Part shown: piece by piece, positions 10,984 through 20,654 of the stretch
Numbering within the stretch: the stretch's first letter is position 1
How the letters are laid out: every line of letters starts with the position of its first letter
Origin: Ctena decussata
Lineage: Eukaryota > Mollusca > Bivalvia > Lucinida > Lucinidae
Reading direction: 5' to 3'
Length of the DNA: 64,000 bases
Assembly: GCA_963989385.1 (NCBI GenBank)
Contig: OZ022503.1
Coordinates: 47,676,858 to 47,740,857, forward strand
Notes under the pieces: model-generated
Seen by the model: the letters and a program-made list of their open reading frames with translations, nothing else
What the model was told of the DNA's origin: nothing
The model's database searches: none
Made by a program: the position numbers and the translations under genes

Positions 10984-11426
10984 TTTATTGCTATGGAAAT
11001 TTGTTTGTTAACATGGCATCAGTTATAGCTGTAAACCTGTTAATGTCATTGTAGAGCCATGGCTCAGTAAAAAAAATTCCATGACGATAAACTGACCGCA
11101 ATTCCCCACTGAAATTGCAACGTTCAAATGGTTGAGAATATACTCAAACACACAAAACCTTATCACGATCAACCTATTCATTCCTGTATCAAGAGAATGT
11201 AACAAGGAACTGAGGAAATTCCACAGTCAAGTGCAGCCTATCCATGGCACCAACAGAAAGAGAAGGGCATATAAACCAAGTATTACTATAAACGTAACTA
11301 CCAATTTTAGTGAAACAGACACGCGTTTTTTTCTTTTTGTATTTAACTTCTTCAGTGTCATTAAACAGATAAATTTAGAAATATTAGCAAAATGATCATC
11401 TCTCTCTTCCTTGAGCTAGGAGCTCA

Positions 11427-11684
11427 ATGAACTCACGACAGATTATACAACAAAACACTGAATTATATATATGTCCCAAATGCAAAGAGGAATTGGTTGA
11501 CGATCCATCAGAACCAGAGGATAACAGCGTGGCATGTGACCTGTGTAACAACTGGTACCATTTTAGGTGTGAGGGACTAACCGGAAATGAGCCCTTCCTT
11601 AAACGGTCTAAGTCTACTTGGAAATGTTCATCGTGTTCTGTCAGAGGTAAGGGTAAGGGTCGTGGAAAGAAATCCAGACACTGA
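11427..11684 (+). CDS. PHD-type zinc finger protein, 85 aa, inside the 4.6-kb element
   Basis: The 85-residue frame carries a complete Cys4-His-Cys3 PHD finger: C16, C19, C37, C40, H45, C48, C67 and C70, with the usual aromatic W65 two residues before the last Cys pair and the NNWYHFRC segment typical of the family. A basic tail (GKGKGRGKKSRH) follows. PHD fingers generally bind histone H3 tails, and copies occur in several transposon-encoded proteins, which fits this location between long terminal inverted repeats. The start ATG at 11427 is the first in frame after the preceding stop. The protein may be only the C-terminal exon of a longer product, because an open frame at 11132-11395 lies just upstream without a recognisable domain. 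Codon use and the intact finger argue that this is real coding sequence; the function within the element is unknown. Confidence 0.6.
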   Translation: MNSRQIIQQNTELYICPKCKEELVDDPSEPEDNSVACDLCNNWYHFRCEGLTGNEPFLKRSKSTWKCSSCSVRGKGKGRGKKSRH

Positions 11685-11949
11685 AATCTGAACTGAAATC
11701 TACTTCCGACCATTGAGCAGCTCTATGACAAGGCTACTCTTGAGTACTCATTTTCTATTTTTATGGTAAGTATATTTTTATCAACCATCTAAAAGAGTTC
11801 AAAGTTGACTGATACTGTGTTAAAACAGAGCACTGAAGCCCAAAATAAACGGGTTTACCTAGCTTAATTTGCGGCAGGGTGGGTTGCTCCGATAGTTACT
11901 TAGTAAACATGAGTAGGCATTCAGGATAAACGCCGTTTTCTATTTTACT

Positions 11950-12561
11950 TGTCACAGGGTATAGTTCAGGTAAATCATACACTTGTACTACCTTGCGCCA
12001 CAAGCCGCCTTTTATAGAGTCGTGGTAGAGTGCTCGACTTTAGATCGAAGGGTCCCTGATTCGATCTTCGGCCGTAGCATATGATATTTTTTAAGAGTCA
12101 GTAACAAATTTTGTTTTTATTGTAAGTAGTGTACTCTGCAATTATAGTGTCTTGTGGAGAGAAGATTTTTTGTGAGTGTTGATATTGTGCTTTATAGTCT
12201 TGAGTAATTTAATGGTGACTACGGTTTTTGTGACAAAACGTCTTGTGTAGCAAATGAGCTGAACTTGGCGGCACTTAAACCATAAGCACGATTAAATATA
12301 CTCTATATTTTCATTGTAAGTTGTATAACACATTGTGTTATACTATTTTCATCTCTCTGCATTGATACTGTTTATAGTGCATACAGTACTTTAGTGCTTT
12401 GACGAAGTTCTTTACTGCTTTATTGTGATTACTGCTTTTGCCATAAGTGCGTTCTTGCATTAGTGTTTTCGATACGTCATTGCTTTTTTTGCATTGCATA
12501 GTGCTTTAAGTTATTTTAGACTGTGTACAAATGTATGATACCTAACCTATACCCTGTGACA
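11950..12561. mobile_element. nested 612-bp element with TGTCACAGGGTAT ends
   Basis: The left end TGTCACAGGGTATAG and the right end CTATACCCTGTGACA are inverted repeats, and CATACACTTGTAC pairs with GTACAAATGTATGA further in. A tRNA-like block (12013-12078: TCGTGGTAGAGTGCTCGAC and GATTCGATCTTCGG) lies in the left arm. The same ends and tRNA-like block build the compact palindrome at 13026. Confidence 0.65.
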
Positions 12562-12729
12562 TACTGTAGCATATTTTCAGAGCTACAACAATTATAATCA
12601 GACTTTCGTTTTGTCACTATTGAGTCTGACTTCGATTTCAGCACGCACATCAAGTGTTTTATTTCTAACCGTTGAAGTAGGTATATATCGCACTCGATTT
12701 ATCAACAGGCACTTGGTTCGTATTTTTGC

Positions 12730-12877
12730 CGAAAACTGGTGGGATTTAGATCTATTCCAAAATATATTGTTTGAAATAAAATAACATTTAAGAATCCTTT
12801 ATAATTTCTAAAAGAAATTCTTAAATGTAATTTTATTTCAAATAATAAATGTTTAAGTAAACTCCACCAGTTTTCTG
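12730..12877. repeat. 148-bp palindrome
   Basis: CGAAAACTGGTGG pairs with CCACCAGTTTTCTG, and TTGAAATAAAATAACATTT pairs with AAATGTAATTTTATTTCAA. It is a non-coding MITE-like unit nested in the 4.6-kb element. Confidence 0.7.
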
Positions 12878-13025
12878 GGTAAAAAATATGCACCCAAGGG
12901 GCTGTGGATAAAATCTCGAAAGGAGGTTTCACTTGCTTCTCTTTATTCGTGTTGGCTCTTCATTCCAAGTGTTTCATCTTGGTACTACTTTAGATTAACA
13001 TTTTAAGTTATTCAGGCAAAAGGGA

Positions 13026-13330
13026 TGTCAAAGGATAATGGTTAGGTATATTATAAACTTGTACTGCCGTGCGGTACAAGTCGGCTGTTATAGCGACGTG
13101 GTAGAGTGGTCGACTTAAGACTGAAGGGTCCCCGGTTCGATCCTCGGTCGGGGCGTGAGTTTTTTAAGAGTCCATTTGTCATGGACTCTTAAAAAAATTC
13201 ACGCCCCGGCCGAGGGTGAGCCGGGGACCCTTCAGTCTAAAGTCAAGCACCGTACCACGTCGCTATAAAAGCCGGCTTGTACCGCAAGGCAGTACAAGTG
13301 TATGATATACCTACCCATTAACCTGTGACA
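13026..13330. mobile_element. 305-bp palindrome made of two tRNA-like heads
   Basis: Each arm contains a tRNA-like sequence: GCGACGTGGTAGAGTGGTC (A-box-like) and CCCCGGTTCGATCCTCGG (B-box-like), inverted in the second arm. The axis lies in TTTTTTAAGAGTCCATTTGTC. Outer ends TGTCA and TGTGACA match the element at 11950. The arms are not identical (CGGTTCGATCC versus CGGCTCACCC), so this is an old fold-back and not an assembly artefact. It is not a functional tRNA pair. Confidence 0.65.
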
Positions 13331-13704
13331 GGAAGGAGACAGGAGACTGATGTATAAGTATCATTGACGGCAATATATGTACCTGTCGAATTTCGGCAAA
13401 TTGTCCTGGCTATGAAATTTATTTGTCCAACTGTCTCGTTCCGCAACATTCAGCTTTGTATGTTAAAGGTAACACAAGAGAGGGTCATTATATCTACTTA
13501 CCAACAACTTATGTCAAGTATAGATGACATTTGTATGTTTGTTGAATGACTTATTTTCTTCACTTTTGTTAAATAAAATGTTTTGATTTGGCTTGTAGTG
13601 AATGGCGTTTATCAGTGGTACCTTTCGCTATTTAGTATGACCGTATCGTTTGGTTCGGGGTGTTTCAGTGGACCGATCTTTCAGACGCTCGAAAAGAATC
13701 ATCT

Positions 13705-14031
13705 CATTCGGAACGCTCCGTTTACGCAATGGAAGTCGTGCTGACAGAAATTGTCACTAAATTGAACCTTTAAAAGACAATTACTCTCAGTTAAAGAAGA
13801 TATCGATAAATTGCTGAGCGTAAGTTTAAAGAGTATACGAATTCGTTACATAGTACAGGCATTTGCCGGCGAAAATCTGCGAAAGAAGAATTTTGATGAA
13901 TGACGAACATATTTTCGTACCCTGGCTGAAAATGAGCACGTTTCCATCCTTGCTCTGCTTCGCATCGCTATAGTCGAAATCGGCATGGGAGCTTTACCAG
14001 TGTCACGAAGACATAAATACAAAGTCCTGTG
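13705..14031 (-). repeat. right terminal inverted repeat of the 4.6-kb element
   Basis: This 327-bp arm is complementary to 9456-9783. It starts CATTCGGAACGCTCC and ends CAAAGTCCTGTG, immediately before TATAAAA. Confidence 0.9.
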
Positions 14032-14038
14032 TATAAAA

Positions 14039-14896
14039 CAAGCCATATTGCATATTAAAAAGCTAAGAAAATTTTGGAATGTAAAAAAAAAATAAAAAAA
14101 AAATAAATAAAAAATGGCACAACACTTATAAGAATGAAAACAAAAATAAAATTTTAAGATATAGTTTGAGTATTTAACGTAGTTCGATACCTTTGGCGAC
14201 GTCATTGGTAAAAAATCGAAATACCTTGGATTTTGATGAAACTTGACTGAATTTTACTCTGACATGTTGCACTTTTCATGGTATTATTTGTTTTGAGGAA
14301 TTTACATTCGTTTAATATTAATGCGCCATCCAACGTAATATGATGTTTCTTATAAAAAAAATAACGTTTTGTACTATGTCTTGCGTATTCCCTGTCGGAT
14401 TTTGTTTCCAGAACACTCAATCAACAGTGTTTTAATCTTTCTGTTATTTGGTATATACATTTTGATGGTGAAGAACAGCATTTATGACTTACAATCGTTA
14501 AAATCTGGCACCTGTATCTCTTTTGACGCTATAAAAGTTCGAACCCTTCAACTGTTGAAGCAGAAATTTCTCCAAATCGAGCCTGGTGACACTATATAAA
14601 ATTACAACAAGAGCGGATTTCGTAGAATAAGAAATGAAAATGAAAATATATGGTGATCGCGTAAAGTATTAATGAAAAATTCATCTGAAAGAAAAAATAC
14701 ATATTAAGCGACGAACGTCAGCGACACGTACCGTTATAAACTCTTTCGTCATTTTTTGAAACGTTGGGTAGTCTGATCAATTCTCGTGTACTGCATACTC
14801 GAAATAGATCCAGTTCGATTTTCAACGTACTACAGTTGTGTAACGTGCAAGACTCGCAGGGTCACAGACACACTAACTAACTAGCAACACTGGACG
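14039..14896. other. AT-rich non-coding stretch
   Basis: An A-rich run (14082-14115) follows the 4.6-kb element. No gene or repeat family is recognised; the short open frames lack domains. Confidence 0.45.
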
Positions 14897-14964
14897 AACG
14901 GACGCCCAAGCTGATCTGAGTCTTTGCTTTGCGCACATGCCACTTTGTTGGTTTTGTCAGGTCC
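14897..14964. repeat. solo arm of GAGCCGCGACACG MITE
   Basis: GGACGCCCAAGCTGATCTGA through TTGGTTTTGTC matches only the right arm of the family, CATGTGCG subtype. The left arm is missing. Confidence 0.7.
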
Positions 14965-15067
14965 ACTAAATGCTAATTATAACATGCCACTGGTGATATT
15001 CGAACAGTATTAGAGGTATCAGCAGATCAGTAATTTTGTTACCTGTGTGTTCCTTCGCTTCATATAA

Positions 15068-15262
15068 CGTATTTATTCGGCTATAAAACGGGGGGTTCCC
15101 ATCTCTAGATTGACCCCAATATCTCAATCAGTCTCAAGAAATTCTGCTATAAGATGGGATTTGCCCTTCCAAAAGAATTCCAAAAAATCTAGATCCCTCT
15201 AGATTTTTTTTGGGATCGTGTTGGAAGGGAAAAAATCTCCATCTTATAAACGAAGAAATACG
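15068..15262. mobile_element. 195-bp MITE with CGTATTTATTCGG ends
   Basis: CGTATTTATTCGGCTATAA pairs with TTATAAACGAAGAAATACG. Inner blocks ATAAGATGGGATTTGCCCTT and GGAAGGGAAAAAATCTCCAT also pair, as do CTAGAT hairpin cores. Confidence 0.65.
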
Positions 15263-15445
15263 GTTTTCAAATTTTCCCCTCACAACTTATATTTTTGAGA
15301 GTCCCAGGACTCACTAAAATTCAGTGCTGTGGAATCATGGTTTTATTGTAGGACGCACTGAACTTATAAACCTACTGAGTCCCAAGCGGGGTCCCAAGAT
15401 TTTTGGCAGCAAAATTTAAATAAATCACTGGCAGATAGATACATA

Positions 15446-15678
15446 TGAGCCGTGACACAACAAAACCAACAAAGTGGTATGTGCGCCCAGCCAAGACAGC
15501 GTGATCAGCCTGGTTATTCGCCCATTCTGATAAGAGTCTTCGCTGTGTGCTTTTAGGCTAAATAAGGGTCTACGCTATCTCAGTGCGGACAGCGAAGACC
15601 CTGATCAGACTGTGTGGATGCCCAGGCTGATGTGAGTCTTTGTTGACGCACATGCCACTTTGTCGGTTTTGTCGTGTT
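15446..15678. mobile_element. MITE, GAGCCGCGACACG family, copy 5
   Basis: A palindromic copy of the CATGTGCG subtype, from TGAGCCGTGACACAACAAAA to TCGGTTTTGTCGTGTT. The outer few bases of the right end are lost into the tandem repeat that follows. Confidence 0.75.
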
Positions 15679-16152
15679 AACTCGCTTTTCCGAACTCGAT
15701 ATTCGCTTTTTACGACCCGAAACTTGCTTTTTATAACTCGAAACTCGCTTTTTATGACTCGATACTGTAAAAAAAGAAACCCTCGGGTAAATTAGAGTTA
15801 AGGTCAGTGTTGGACCTCTGATGGTTCTGAAGTAAATTTCCTTAGACCTAGATAAAAGACAAACATCTATAGAAAATCCCATACTGAACTTGTTTTACTC
15901 TTACATTTTCATATCTGGCATGAATCTTTTATTAATGAGCTCGGCTGTACGTAAGTACGGAAGAGCTATTGCCGTCATAACAGCATCGGCCTTGGCGTCC
16001 CACTCCCGGTCCCATTTTACCATGGTGATGTTCAAGACAGTATGTCAGGCGAGCCTTCCTGTACGCTGACAAGTCTTGTTTTGTAATACAATACTTTATT
16101 TTTCTCCAGGTTTTGTATAGTTAATAGGGTAAAAAGTAGCAAAATGTATTAA
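15679..16152. other. non-coding stretch with short CTCGCTTTT repeats
   Basis: About four copies of a ~22-bp unit (AACTCGCTTTTTATGACTCGA-like) occupy 15679-15768. No gene is seen in the rest. Confidence 0.5.
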
Positions 16153-16276
16153 TGAGCCGCGACACGACAAAAGCAACAAAGTGGCATGTGCGCCCAGCGA
16201 AGACTCAGATCAGCCTGGGCATCCACCCAGTCTTATCAGTCTCCGCTGTCAGCACGGAGGTAGCTTAGACCCTTAA

Positions 16277-17556
16277 GCCCCTATCTCACTGGGATGCGAC
16301 AGTTTGCGACTGATTGCGAATTGCATTCGCGGATGAGTCTCAAAACTGTCTTGAAACGTTCGCGGGGTTTCGCAATGTCCACGCGTGAGTCGCAAACTGT
16401 CGCAAACGGTTCGCATTGTCGGACAAAAAAGTTTTACATGTAAAACTTTTTTGTGCGACAAAATTTCTCGCAATATACATGTAGGCGCAACATAGTCGCA
16501 AAGTCATCGCGGGTGTCGCGAACACGTCGCGGACCCTTCGCAATTTAGTTTTCGCGAGTCGCAATGACCGTGAACACGACAAATTTGCGAAATAAATAAG
16601 ACTATATTGCGAACAAATTGCGACCTAAATAAGACACTTCTGCGACTAAATTGCGAGCAAATAAAACTGAGTAATTTTCGCGAGAACGTCGTGAGACATT
16701 CGTACGAATATCTTACGACTATCATGCGAGTGTCTTAAATTACTCGCAATGTCGCAAAAGTGCCGTGAATGGTTCGTATTTTCGTCCCACGTAACTCGGA
16801 CATTCAGTATGTTTCTCACAAACAGTTTGCACTCATTCAGTTCCAACATGGGCATCATGTCAGCAAAAGTCAGAAAAGGGCGAGTTAGGGGAAGGGCTGC
16901 CACTGCACCCGGCCCTCAAACCACAACACTGGAAGCCGAAACAGTCCCAGCTCCTGTTCCGTCCGACGACGAGAGCTCGGGAGCTTCCACGGTTTCTCTG
17001 ACGGGTGAAACAAGGAAGAAAAAGAAACTGGGCATTGAGATTGAGAAACAGTACCCATGGAAGGATGCCCACCGTAATGTACTAGCTGAGTTCTGGCTGA
17101 ACCACCCCATATTTTTGGATAAAACTCAAGATCCATCTTTCTGACGTCTGATGATTAAAAAATTGCTGGAATGTCAATAGGTTTTCATTTTCTCGCAAAA
17201 TCATCGTGCGACTGTTGCACGACCTTCGCGCGACAGTCGTGCGACGTTCGCGAGCGTATCGTGACACAATCGCACGAGAGAAATATTCGCAATTTTATTG
17301 TGCGAACGTCGCGCGAGTGTCTCACGAACTTCGTGCGACTGTCGCGCGACGTGTGTGCGAACTCCAGACGAATTTGGGCAAGATTCGTGAGATAATCGTG
17401 CGACATTCGTGCGACATTCGCGCGACACTCGCAAATATGTCGTAATCACCATTTCAGTGAGACCCAAATATGAAAAATGTCGCAAAGTCGCGGATTTTAT
17501 CGCAAATCTTTGTCTCAAACTAGTCGCCAGTTTTCGCATCCCAGTGAGATACTAGC
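16277..17556. mobile_element. 1.28-kb TTAA-flanked DNA transposon, non-autonomous
   Basis: TTAA at 16273-16276 and 17557-17560 brackets the element. The ends GCCCCTATCTCACTGGGATG and, inverted, GCTAGTATCTCACTGGGATG share TATCTCACTGGGATGCGA. Both flanks are built from densely repeated GTCGCGCGAC / GCGACATTCG units (about 16300-16750 and 17200-17545), typical of subterminal binding-site arrays. TTAA duplication is the hallmark of the piggyBac and Kolobok groups. No transposase is present. The only coding candidate is the ORF at 16848. Insertion in the middle of a known MITE makes the borders unusually secure. Confidence 0.8.
16848..17144 (+). CDS. short basic/acidic ORF with MADF-like C-terminus, inside TTAA element
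   Basis: The frame opens at 16749, but the ATG at 16848 is the likelier start because the upstream codons lie in the subterminal repeat array. The product has about 98 residues: an Arg/Lys-rich start (KVRKGRVRGR), a Pro/Ser/Glu-rich acidic middle, a KKKK stretch, then YPWKDAHRNVLAEFW, NHPIFLDKTQDPSF and a stop. The last ~30 residues have the look of the first helices of a MADF/Myb-SANT-like DNA-binding domain (W, then L-x-E-F/L-W, then a P-x-L/F-x-D turn). An in-frame continuation after the stop (RLMIKKLLECQ) could be the next helix, so the gene is probably broken there. MADF-like proteins commonly accompany DNA transposons. The domain assignment is inference from pattern. Confidence 0.4.
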   Translation: MGIMSAKVRKGRVRGRAATAPGPQTTTLEAETVPAPVPSDDESSGASTVSLTGETRKKKKLGIEIEKQYPWKDAHRNVLAEFWLNHPIFLDKTQDPSF

Positions 17557-17617
17557 TTAAGCTACCCCTTGAGTTCATAGCAAAGACTGATCATACTGGG
17601 CGGATGTCTGACTGTCA

Positions 17618-18717
17618 CTAATACGGACTGACACACGGACGGGCGAGGGTCATTTCTATAGTCCCCCTCCGCCTACGTCGGGTGACAATCACTAATAAAT
17701 TTAGCATATCCTAACAATAATCAGAATACTCAATTTACCAAATGCTAATAGCATACCAAATTTCAGATCTCTCGGTCAAACGGTTCAAAAGTTGGAAAAA
17801 TGCCAAAAACGACAAAGGGCCATAACTTTGTAAAATATATGACAATTGAAATTCCAAAATCACATGCACATCTTCAGATCACGATGAAACATTCTGCACA
17901 ATTTCAAGTCAATCTGATAAAAGATGTGGCAGGAGTTGCGGGGACAAGGTCTGAGTCAGCGAGGGCCGTAACTCCATCAAAAATAGTCAGGGGCGTTTAT
18001 TAGAGCAGGGGCGTTTATTATGATTAATACGGAAACTGATTATGCAGAAAAGATTTTATTTTATAGAATTATTTTGTTTTCACTTGTTTGTAAATTTTGT
18101 TTACTCAGGATGTTTTGTATGTGTGGCGTCGTGTGAAACGGCACCTTACGACAGGTGCGACCAGAGAAGATTCAGATCAAACTGTGCATCTGCACATTGT
18201 TTTGCTGATAATATAAATAATATATGGACCCATGAAAATATATACAGCTGAAAATAAGAACACTTGTCCGTCTGCATTGATTCACAGACCGAATTAACTT
18301 ACTGCTCGCGATGTCTCTCGTATGTGCGGGGCATGATTAATTTTGTAAATATGCCAGATATAATTTGTTGTGACTTTTATTGTATTGTATGTAACGTTTT
18401 TATCTTTAATTGAAACTAGAGAATTTTTACTTACAATAATTTAAATTTCTGCATCATCGGTGTTATGCTTCTTCTCGGTCTTTTCATAGGCGGTTTGTCA
18501 GTGGGCACACAGCGTTGAATCAGTGTTGAATTCACGTTGATTCAGCGTCATTTTATTCTTTAACTTTCGAGTAGACCCCATCTTTGAAGGGCTACTACAT
18601 CTAAGAAAGCACGCAGTAAGTCACTAAACATCCCTTTATAAAATAAGGCTGACGATTTGGAGGTGTTATTATTTAATTTTGCTTTAATATATTTCAACAA
18701 AATCAGAAATTTTATAA
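17618..18717. other. non-coding stretch
   Basis: It contains GGACTGACACACGGACGGG and AAAGGGCCATAACTTTG segments, often seen in diverged molluscan repeats, and a TTGAATCAGTGTTGAATTCA palindromic block at 18498-18553 related to the mini-elements at 30147 and 54443. No gene is recognised. Confidence 0.45.
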
Positions 18718-18726
18718 GAATGTCAC
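18718..18726. repeat. left 9-bp target-site duplication of the foldback element
   Basis: GAATGTCAC abuts the left arm directly; the identical GAATGTCAC abuts the right arm at 27301-27309. Confidence 0.8.
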
Positions 18727-18985
18727 AGGCTCGGTAAAGTTAGCAGCACGAAAATTCTGCAGAAAATTCTGCAGAAGATTCTGCAGAATTTTCTGCAGAA
18801 TTTTCTGCAGAAAAAGTGGTAAAGCCAGCGAAATAAATATTCTGCAGAATTTTCTGCAGAATTTTCTGCAGAAAAAGTGGTAAAGTTAGCGAAATAAATA
18901 TTCTGCAGAATTTTCAGCTGAATTTTCTGCAAAAAAAGTGGTAAGGATAGCGAATTGAAAATTCTGCAAAATTTAGCAGTTTTTA
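18727..18985. repeat. CTGCAG-rich palindromic cap, left arm
   Basis: TTCTGCAGAATTTTCTGCAG units recur in three blocks separated by GTGGTAAAGTTAGCGAAATAA-like spacers of about 65 bp. Each unit is itself palindromic, so this cap can form cruciforms on its own. Confidence 0.85.
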
Positions 18986-20654
18986 TTGTTTTGTTCTGTC
19001 ATCTATAGGCCACAAAATGTGAGTGCGCACCGTTTACCGCACTACTCTATCTCATATGTGGACCGAGATATTCACAAAAATCGCATATTTTCTTCTGCTG
19101 GAAAGTAGCAGAACGAAATTTCAGAAACCCTTTATTTGAAAAGTTTAATTACTATGTTCTATCATCTGGAGGCCACAAAATGTGAGTAAGCGCCGTTTAC
19201 CGCACTACTCTATCTAATAAGTGGACCGAGATATTCACAAAAATCGCATATTTTCTTCTGCTAGAGAGCAGCAGAACGAAATTTCAGAAACCCTTTGTAA
19301 ACAAAGTTTGATTTCTATGTTCTGTCATGTAAAGGCCATAAAATGTGAGTGAGCACCGTTTACCGCACATCTCTATCTCATAAGTGGACCGAGATATTCA
19401 CAAAAATCGGATATTTTCTTCTGCTGGAAAGTAGCAGAACGAAATTACAGAAACCCTTTGTTTGCAAAGTTTGATTTCTATGTTCTGTCATCTGGAGGCC
19501 ACAAAAAATGAGTGAGCGCCGTGTACCGCACTACTCTATCTCATATTTGTGGACCGAGATATTCACAAAAATCGAATATTTTCTTCTGCTGGAAAGTAGC
19601 AGAACGAAATTTCAGAAACTCTTTGTTTGCAAAGTTTGATTTCTATGTTCTGTCATCTGGAGGCCACAAAATGTGAGTGAGCGCCGTTTATCGCACTACT
19701 CTATCTCATAAGTGGACCGAGATATTCACAAAAATCGCATATTTTCTTCTGCTGGAAAGTAGCAGAACGAAATTTCAGAAACCCTTTGTTAGCAAAGTTT
19801 GATTTCTATGTTCTGTCATTTGAAGGCCACAAAATGTGAGTGAGCGCCGTTTACCGCACTACTCTATCTCATAAGTGGACCGAGATATTCACAAAAATCG
19901 CATATTTTCTTCTGCTAAAGAGTAGCAGAACGAAATTTCAGAAACCCTTTGTTTGCAAAATTTGTTTTCTATATTCTGTCATCTGCAGGCCACAAAATTT
20001 GAGTGAGCGCCGTTTACCGCACTACTCTATCTCATAAGTGGACCGAGATATTCACAAAAATCGCATATTTTCTTCTGCTTAAGAGTAGCAGAACGAAATT
20101 AAAGAAACCCTTTGTTTGCAAAGTTTGATTTCCATGTTCTGTCATCTGGAGGTTACAAAATGTGAGTGAGCGCCGTTTACCGCACTACTCTATCTCATAA
20201 GTGGACCGAGATATTCACAAAAATCGCATATTTTCTTCTGCTGGAAAGTAGCAGAACGAAATTTCAGAAACCCTTTGTTAGCAAAGTTTGATTTCCTAGT
20301 TTTGTCATCTGGAGGCCACAAAAAGTGAGTGAGCGCCGTTTACCGCACTACTCTATCTCATAAGTGGACCGAGATATTAACAAAAATCGCATATTTTCTT
20401 CTGCTGGAAAGTAGCAGAACGAAATTTCAGAAACCCTTTGTTAGCAAAGTTTGATTTCTATGTTCTGTCATCTGGAGGCCACAAAATGTGAGTGAGCGCC
20501 GTTTACCGCACTACTCTATCTCATAAACGGACCGTGATATTCACAAAAATCGCATATTTTCTTCTGCTAGAGAGTAGCAGAACGAAATTTCAGAAACCCT
20601 TTGTAAGCAAAGTTTGATATCTATGTTCTGTCATCTAGAGGCCATAAAATGTGA
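18986..20654 (+). repeat. ~163-bp satellite array, left arm (about 10 units)
   Basis: CACAAAATGTGAGTGAGCGC recurs at about 19011, 19174, 19337, 19500, 19665, 19828 and onward, giving a period of 163-165 bp. Units share TACCGCACTACTCTATCTCA, GACCGAGATATTCAC and GCAGAACGAAATTTCAG. Sequence identity between units is high. The open frames across it are repeat-derived. Confidence 0.95.

Larger units (their letters stand above)
9456..14031. mobile_element. 4.6-kb element with 328-bp terminal inverted repeats and TATAAAA flanks
   Basis: Arms 9456-9783 and 13705-14031 are inverted copies with only scattered differences. The outer ends read CACAGGACTTTGTATTTATG, and each is directly flanked by TATAAAA (9449-9455 and 14032-14038), consistent with a 7-bp target-site duplication (or 5-6 bp if the terminus is one or two bases longer). 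The interior holds a P-loop ATPase exon (10702), a PHD finger ORF (11427) and nested palindromic elements at 10123, 11950, 12730 and 13026. No recognisable transposase catalytic domain remains, so it is probably a decayed or non-autonomous copy. The superfamily is unresolved. Confidence 0.75.
16153..17617. mobile_element. MITE, GAGCCGCGACACG family, split by an insertion
   Basis: The left half (TGAGCCGCGACACGACAAAA to GGTAGCTTAGACCC, 16153-16272) and the right half (AGCTACCCCTTGAG to ACTGGGCGGATG, from 17561) belong to one copy separated by the 1.28-kb TTAA element. The far right arm is truncated. The order of events is clear: the MITE was present before the TTAA element landed. Confidence 0.8.

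Noticed and set aside
9456..14031. Assignment of the 4.6-kb element to RAG-like transposons because of CACAG ends plus a PHD finger
   Set aside because: RAG-related elements give 5-bp duplications and carry RAG1-like coding sequence, neither of which can be shown here; the PHD finger alone is too common.
16273..17539. Many overlapping 60-112-codon frames on both strands
   Set aside because: They arise from the CGCGAC-rich subterminal repeats, which lack stop codons by composition; only the non-repetitive frame at 16848 was kept.
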